DNA from: a bacterium
GTDB taxonomy: Bacteria; Bdellovibrionota; UBA2428
Length of the DNA stretch: 37,269 nt
Direction of reading: 5' to 3'
NCBI GenBank assembly: GCA_009991595.1
Contig: JAACVK010000048.1
Coordinates: 1 to 37,269 of the forward strand
How positions within the stretch are numbered: position 1 is the stretch's first letter; each line of letters begins with the position of its first letter. Shown piece after piece: positions 35,271 through 37,269 of the stretch. The notes below the pieces were generated by a model, which worked only from the letters and a program-made list of their open reading frames with translations, was not told the origin of the DNA and did not search any database. Made by a program: the position numbers and the translations under genes.

Positions 35271-36050
35271 CTAGTCGGCAAGCTTGGAGAGGAAAGCATT
35301 CAAGGCAGAGTTAAATGAAGCGGAATTTTCTAAGTTACTCAAATGTCCAACGCCATCCAACACAGTAAGCTCACTTGCAGAAATTTGCTCATTCATCAAC
35401 TGAGCCTCAGAAACCGGTGTAACAACATCGTCACGACCCACCAAAATCAAAGTTGGCACCTGAATACTCTTCAGCAAAGGGGTGCTGTCAGTGCGAGTCA
35501 CCAATGCGACCAAACCCTGGCCAATAGCTCGATCATCACTTGCGATTAAGGAGTTGAACTGTTCCCTAAGAGCTGCATTAGAATAAGAGGCAGCTCCCAC
35601 TAAGGCCTTCCACTGTGCCTCCAGGAAATCAGAACGACTTCGCCTTAATGTTTTGATAGCTCCCCAGCGCTTTAACTTCGCCTCATTGCCATCAGCCCCG
35701 GCTTTAGTGTCGCATAAAACTAAGGCCCGACATAACTCAGGCGCACGCTCATACAAGCGTAAGGCCAAGTATCCCCCCATTGAAAGGCCGCACCATACGG
35801 CAGACTCAAGATTCTGTTCCTCCAAAAGGTTTAAGGCCAAATCGACATAATGCTCGAAGGTCATTGAATCCGTAGACAATGACGTGCCCCCAAACCCAGG
35901 CAAATCCAGGGCTATGCAATAGAAGTCTTTCGAGAAGAACTCCAGCTGAGTTTGCCACATTCGAGCATCGAAGGGGAAGGCATGAAAGAATACCAGGGCG
36001 GGCTTCGAAGGACTTCCTTTGCTAAGAACGTTGAGTTTTCCATTATTCAT
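35271..36050 (-). CDS. Alpha/beta-hydrolase
   Basis: The 259-residue protein has the fold's landmarks in order: oxyanion-loop HAFPFD, LDLPGFGGT, nucleophile elbow GLSMGG (Ser), acidic GRDDVVTP (Asp) and GHLSNLE (catalytic His). The layout matches small esterase/lactonase-type hydrolases such as BioH or 3-oxoadipate enol-lactonase relatives; the substrate is not evident. AGAGG lies 6 bases upstream of ATG 36050. It stands apart from the zur cluster by about 140 bp, and 360 bp without genes separate it from the next gene. Confidence 0.88.
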   Translation of the reverse strand: MNNGKLNVLSKGSPSKPALVFFHAFPFDARMWQTQLEFFSKDFYCIALDLPGFGGTSLSTDSMTFEHYVDLALNLLEEQNLESAVWCGLSMGGYLALRLYERAPELCRALVLCDTKAGADGNEAKLKRWGAIKTLRRSRSDFLEAQWKALVGAASYSNAALREQFNSLIASDDRAIGQGLVALVTRTDSTPLLKSIQVPTLILVGRDDVVTPVSEAQLMNEQISASELTVLDGVGHLSNLENSASFNSALNAFLSKLAD

Positions 36051-36124
36051 TTCGCACCTCTATTGTCCCTTGTTCTAGCACACTCCACCTCATCAAGCCC
36101 TGATCTACAGCAGTTGAGCAGTTG

Positions 36125-36204
36125 AGGCGCTTGGATACTTCGGTACAGGGTGGTTGTATCGGTGAAGAGTTTGAACAACCCCGTACCTAAGTATCCAAGC
36201 GCCT
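36125..36204. repeat. Long imperfect intergenic inverted repeat
   Basis: The left arm (36125-36156) and right arm (36176-36204) are near-perfect complements: 16 bp exact (AGGCGCTTGGATACTT with its partner), then GGTAC and GGG blocks with single mismatches, around a 19-nt loop. The flank has a CAGTTGAG direct repeat just before it. It lies in the 361-bp gap 36051-36411, which otherwise holds AT-rich sequence and no convincing gene. There is no T run, so it is not an ordinary terminator. Confidence 0.7.
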
Positions 36205-36411
36205 ACGAGCCTAGATTACAAAATATTTTTATAGACGGAAATACCTGGAGCTTATGAAAACTCTTTTATCGTTAAGCAAGCTACTTTTTTGAGTCCGAGA
36301 ACAGGAAGCGAACTAATAGGAATTTAAAGCACTTTGCCAGAGTATCCCTCACTCAGCTCTGAACGCTCCCTACCTTCTAAATTTACATAATGTCTAAACT
36401 ATATGGCAGGG

Positions 36412-37119
36412 CTAGTGTTGCCCAGCGATTCCATTGGAATAGACTTTCCTTGCAGCTTTATTAATCACTACTCTACGATTATTGGACTGTTTGTTAAGTT
36501 CTTTTACTATGGGAAGTCTTTCATTCTCATCAATTTCTGGATGTTCTAGAACATCTTTAATTAAGTCAATGGTTTGAATATCATCCCCCTCGAGAATTGC
36601 ATCCGCGTGAAAACGCACGCATTCACGGTTACAGGTGAGCTTTGCAATCTCCTCTAATTTTCTCACAGTTCTGTCTTCTAATTCGCTGAGTGCCCCACCT
36701 CGAATGTAAGATAAAATATTCTCGCGCGTCTCAATTGGAGGAAAAGAGGCAGCATTCATTCCAATCTTTATACCTTCTTCTCTTAATCTGCGAAGATCTG
36801 TCTGATGTTGCTTTTGTTGTTTTAAAAATTCTTCCCCCCCTTTTGCAGCTTTTGCTAGTGCTTCAGGTGATCCGTAAGAGCGTAATACTTCACCAATACG
36901 TTTATATGCTTCTGCTCTCAATCGATCTGCTTCATTCCTCTTATTTAGTTGTTCTGTTCTCTTTTTGTCTTCCCGAGTCGGTGGAATACGAGCCAGTTCT
37001 ACGACTCCGTTTCCAACTAGCCCCCCTGTTCGCAGGTCTACGGGCAATGTCTGCGCCCCGGAATACTCAGATGCGTTTAAGAAGAATGTTGTGAATAAAA
37101 TGAATCCGATTGCTTTCAT
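36412..37119 (-). CDS. Secreted, helical protein of unknown function
   Basis: The 235-residue product has a signal peptide (MKAIGFILFTTFFLNASEYSGA). Residues 50-120 are highly charged and likely coiled-coil (REDKKRTEQLNKRNEADRLRAEAYKR, then EEFLKQQKQHQTDLRRLREEG). The C-terminal half is helical with one CNREC cysteine pair. I recognise no family. The start is ATG 37119 with only a weak ribosome binding site. No neighbour on the right is visible in the window; the 150 bp beyond it hold no ORF I can support. Confidence 0.7.
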   Translation of the reverse strand: MKAIGFILFTTFFLNASEYSGAQTLPVDLRTGGLVGNGVVELARIPPTREDKKRTEQLNKRNEADRLRAEAYKRIGEVLRSYGSPEALAKAAKGGEEFLKQQKQHQTDLRRLREEGIKIGMNAASFPPIETRENILSYIRGGALSELEDRTVRKLEEIAKLTCNRECVRFHADAILEGDDIQTIDLIKDVLEHPEIDENERLPIVKELNKQSNNRRVVINKAARKVYSNGIAGQH

Positions 37120-37269
37120 GTTTTTCAGCTTGCTTCTTTTGAATCGATGGAGATAGTTAAGTATATGTTAAATACAAGGAAATTGGGGCTCTTTGTGAAA
37201 ATGAGTGGGTAAAAGTCTAAAAATAATCTTGAAAAAAGGGCAAAGCGAGCCATCTGTTAAAAATCCGTT

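Noticed and set aside
36255..36293. 12-codon plus-strand ORF with GGAG just upstream
   Set aside because: Too short and too closely spaced to its ribosome binding site to distinguish from chance; no neighbour gives context.
36690..37094. 134-residue plus-strand ORF opposite the secreted helical protein
   Set aside because: It is leucine-rich because it is antisense to charged helical codons; the minus-strand frame has a proper signal peptide and is preferred.
1..37269. CRISPR arrays, tRNA or rRNA genes, insertion sequences, prophage
   Set aside because: No regularly spaced direct repeats, no cloverleaf or rRNA sequence, and no transposase or phage structural proteins were seen on reading both strands.

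Overview
The window reads as an ordinary chromosomal segment of a Gram-negative, proteobacteria-like organism. It has Sec signal peptides, a lipoprotein lipobox, an outer-membrane beta-barrel, periplasmic enzymes and a cyclic beta-1,2-glucan synthase. Base composition looks moderate to AT-leaning by eye (not counted). The gene mix would fit a Bdellovibrionota or other delta-like lineage, but that placement is only an inference. I see no rRNA, tRNA, CRISPR array, insertion sequence or phage genes. Coding density is very high.

Layout. (1) 1-3212, plus strand: 5'-truncated srkA-type kinase, ClC channel with CBS domains, and an O6-alkylguanine-DNA alkyltransferase, packed like an operon. (2) 3374-4153: secreted alpha-carbonic anhydrase ending in a strong hairpin terminator. 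(3) 4176-5217, minus: two ORFs that join into one reading frame if a C8 tract loses one base; the first carries a secreted HExxH motif. (4) 5326-8586: sugar-nucleotide epimerase plus OxyR (minus), divergent from dps and a pirin (plus), a peroxide-stress cluster with an OxyR-like site at the oxyR start codon. (5) 8583-11669: ppk and ppx, divergent with 45 bp between start codons. (6) 11666-13564, minus: DUF819-type membrane protein and a second secreted HExxH protein. (7) 13663-16543, minus: 2OG-Fe(II) oxygenase, AANAT-like acetyltransferase and aromatic-amino-acid-type decarboxylase, a compact three-gene pathway of unknown product. (8) 16654-27389, minus: a 2858-residue cyclic glucan synthase, a glutaredoxin-MauE fusion and a GT39-like glycosyltransferase. 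(9) 27596-29837: small secreted protein divergent from an ArgP-like LysR regulator, then a secreted protein built from four 34-residue Cys-rich repeats. (10) 29852-35126, minus: zur followed by a six-gene zinc-acquisition operon (His-rich secreted protein, lipoprotein, outer-membrane barrel, ZnuA, ZnuC, ZnuB) behind a near-ideal promoter whose -35 lies inside a perfect 11-3-11 palindrome. (11) 35271-37119, minus: alpha/beta hydrolase, a long intergenic inverted repeat, and a secreted protein of unknown function.

The strongest candidates for something new are the zinc operon with its three unfamiliar envelope proteins, the decarboxylase/acetyltransferase/oxygenase cluster, the Cys-rich repeat protein and the C8-tract gene pair.
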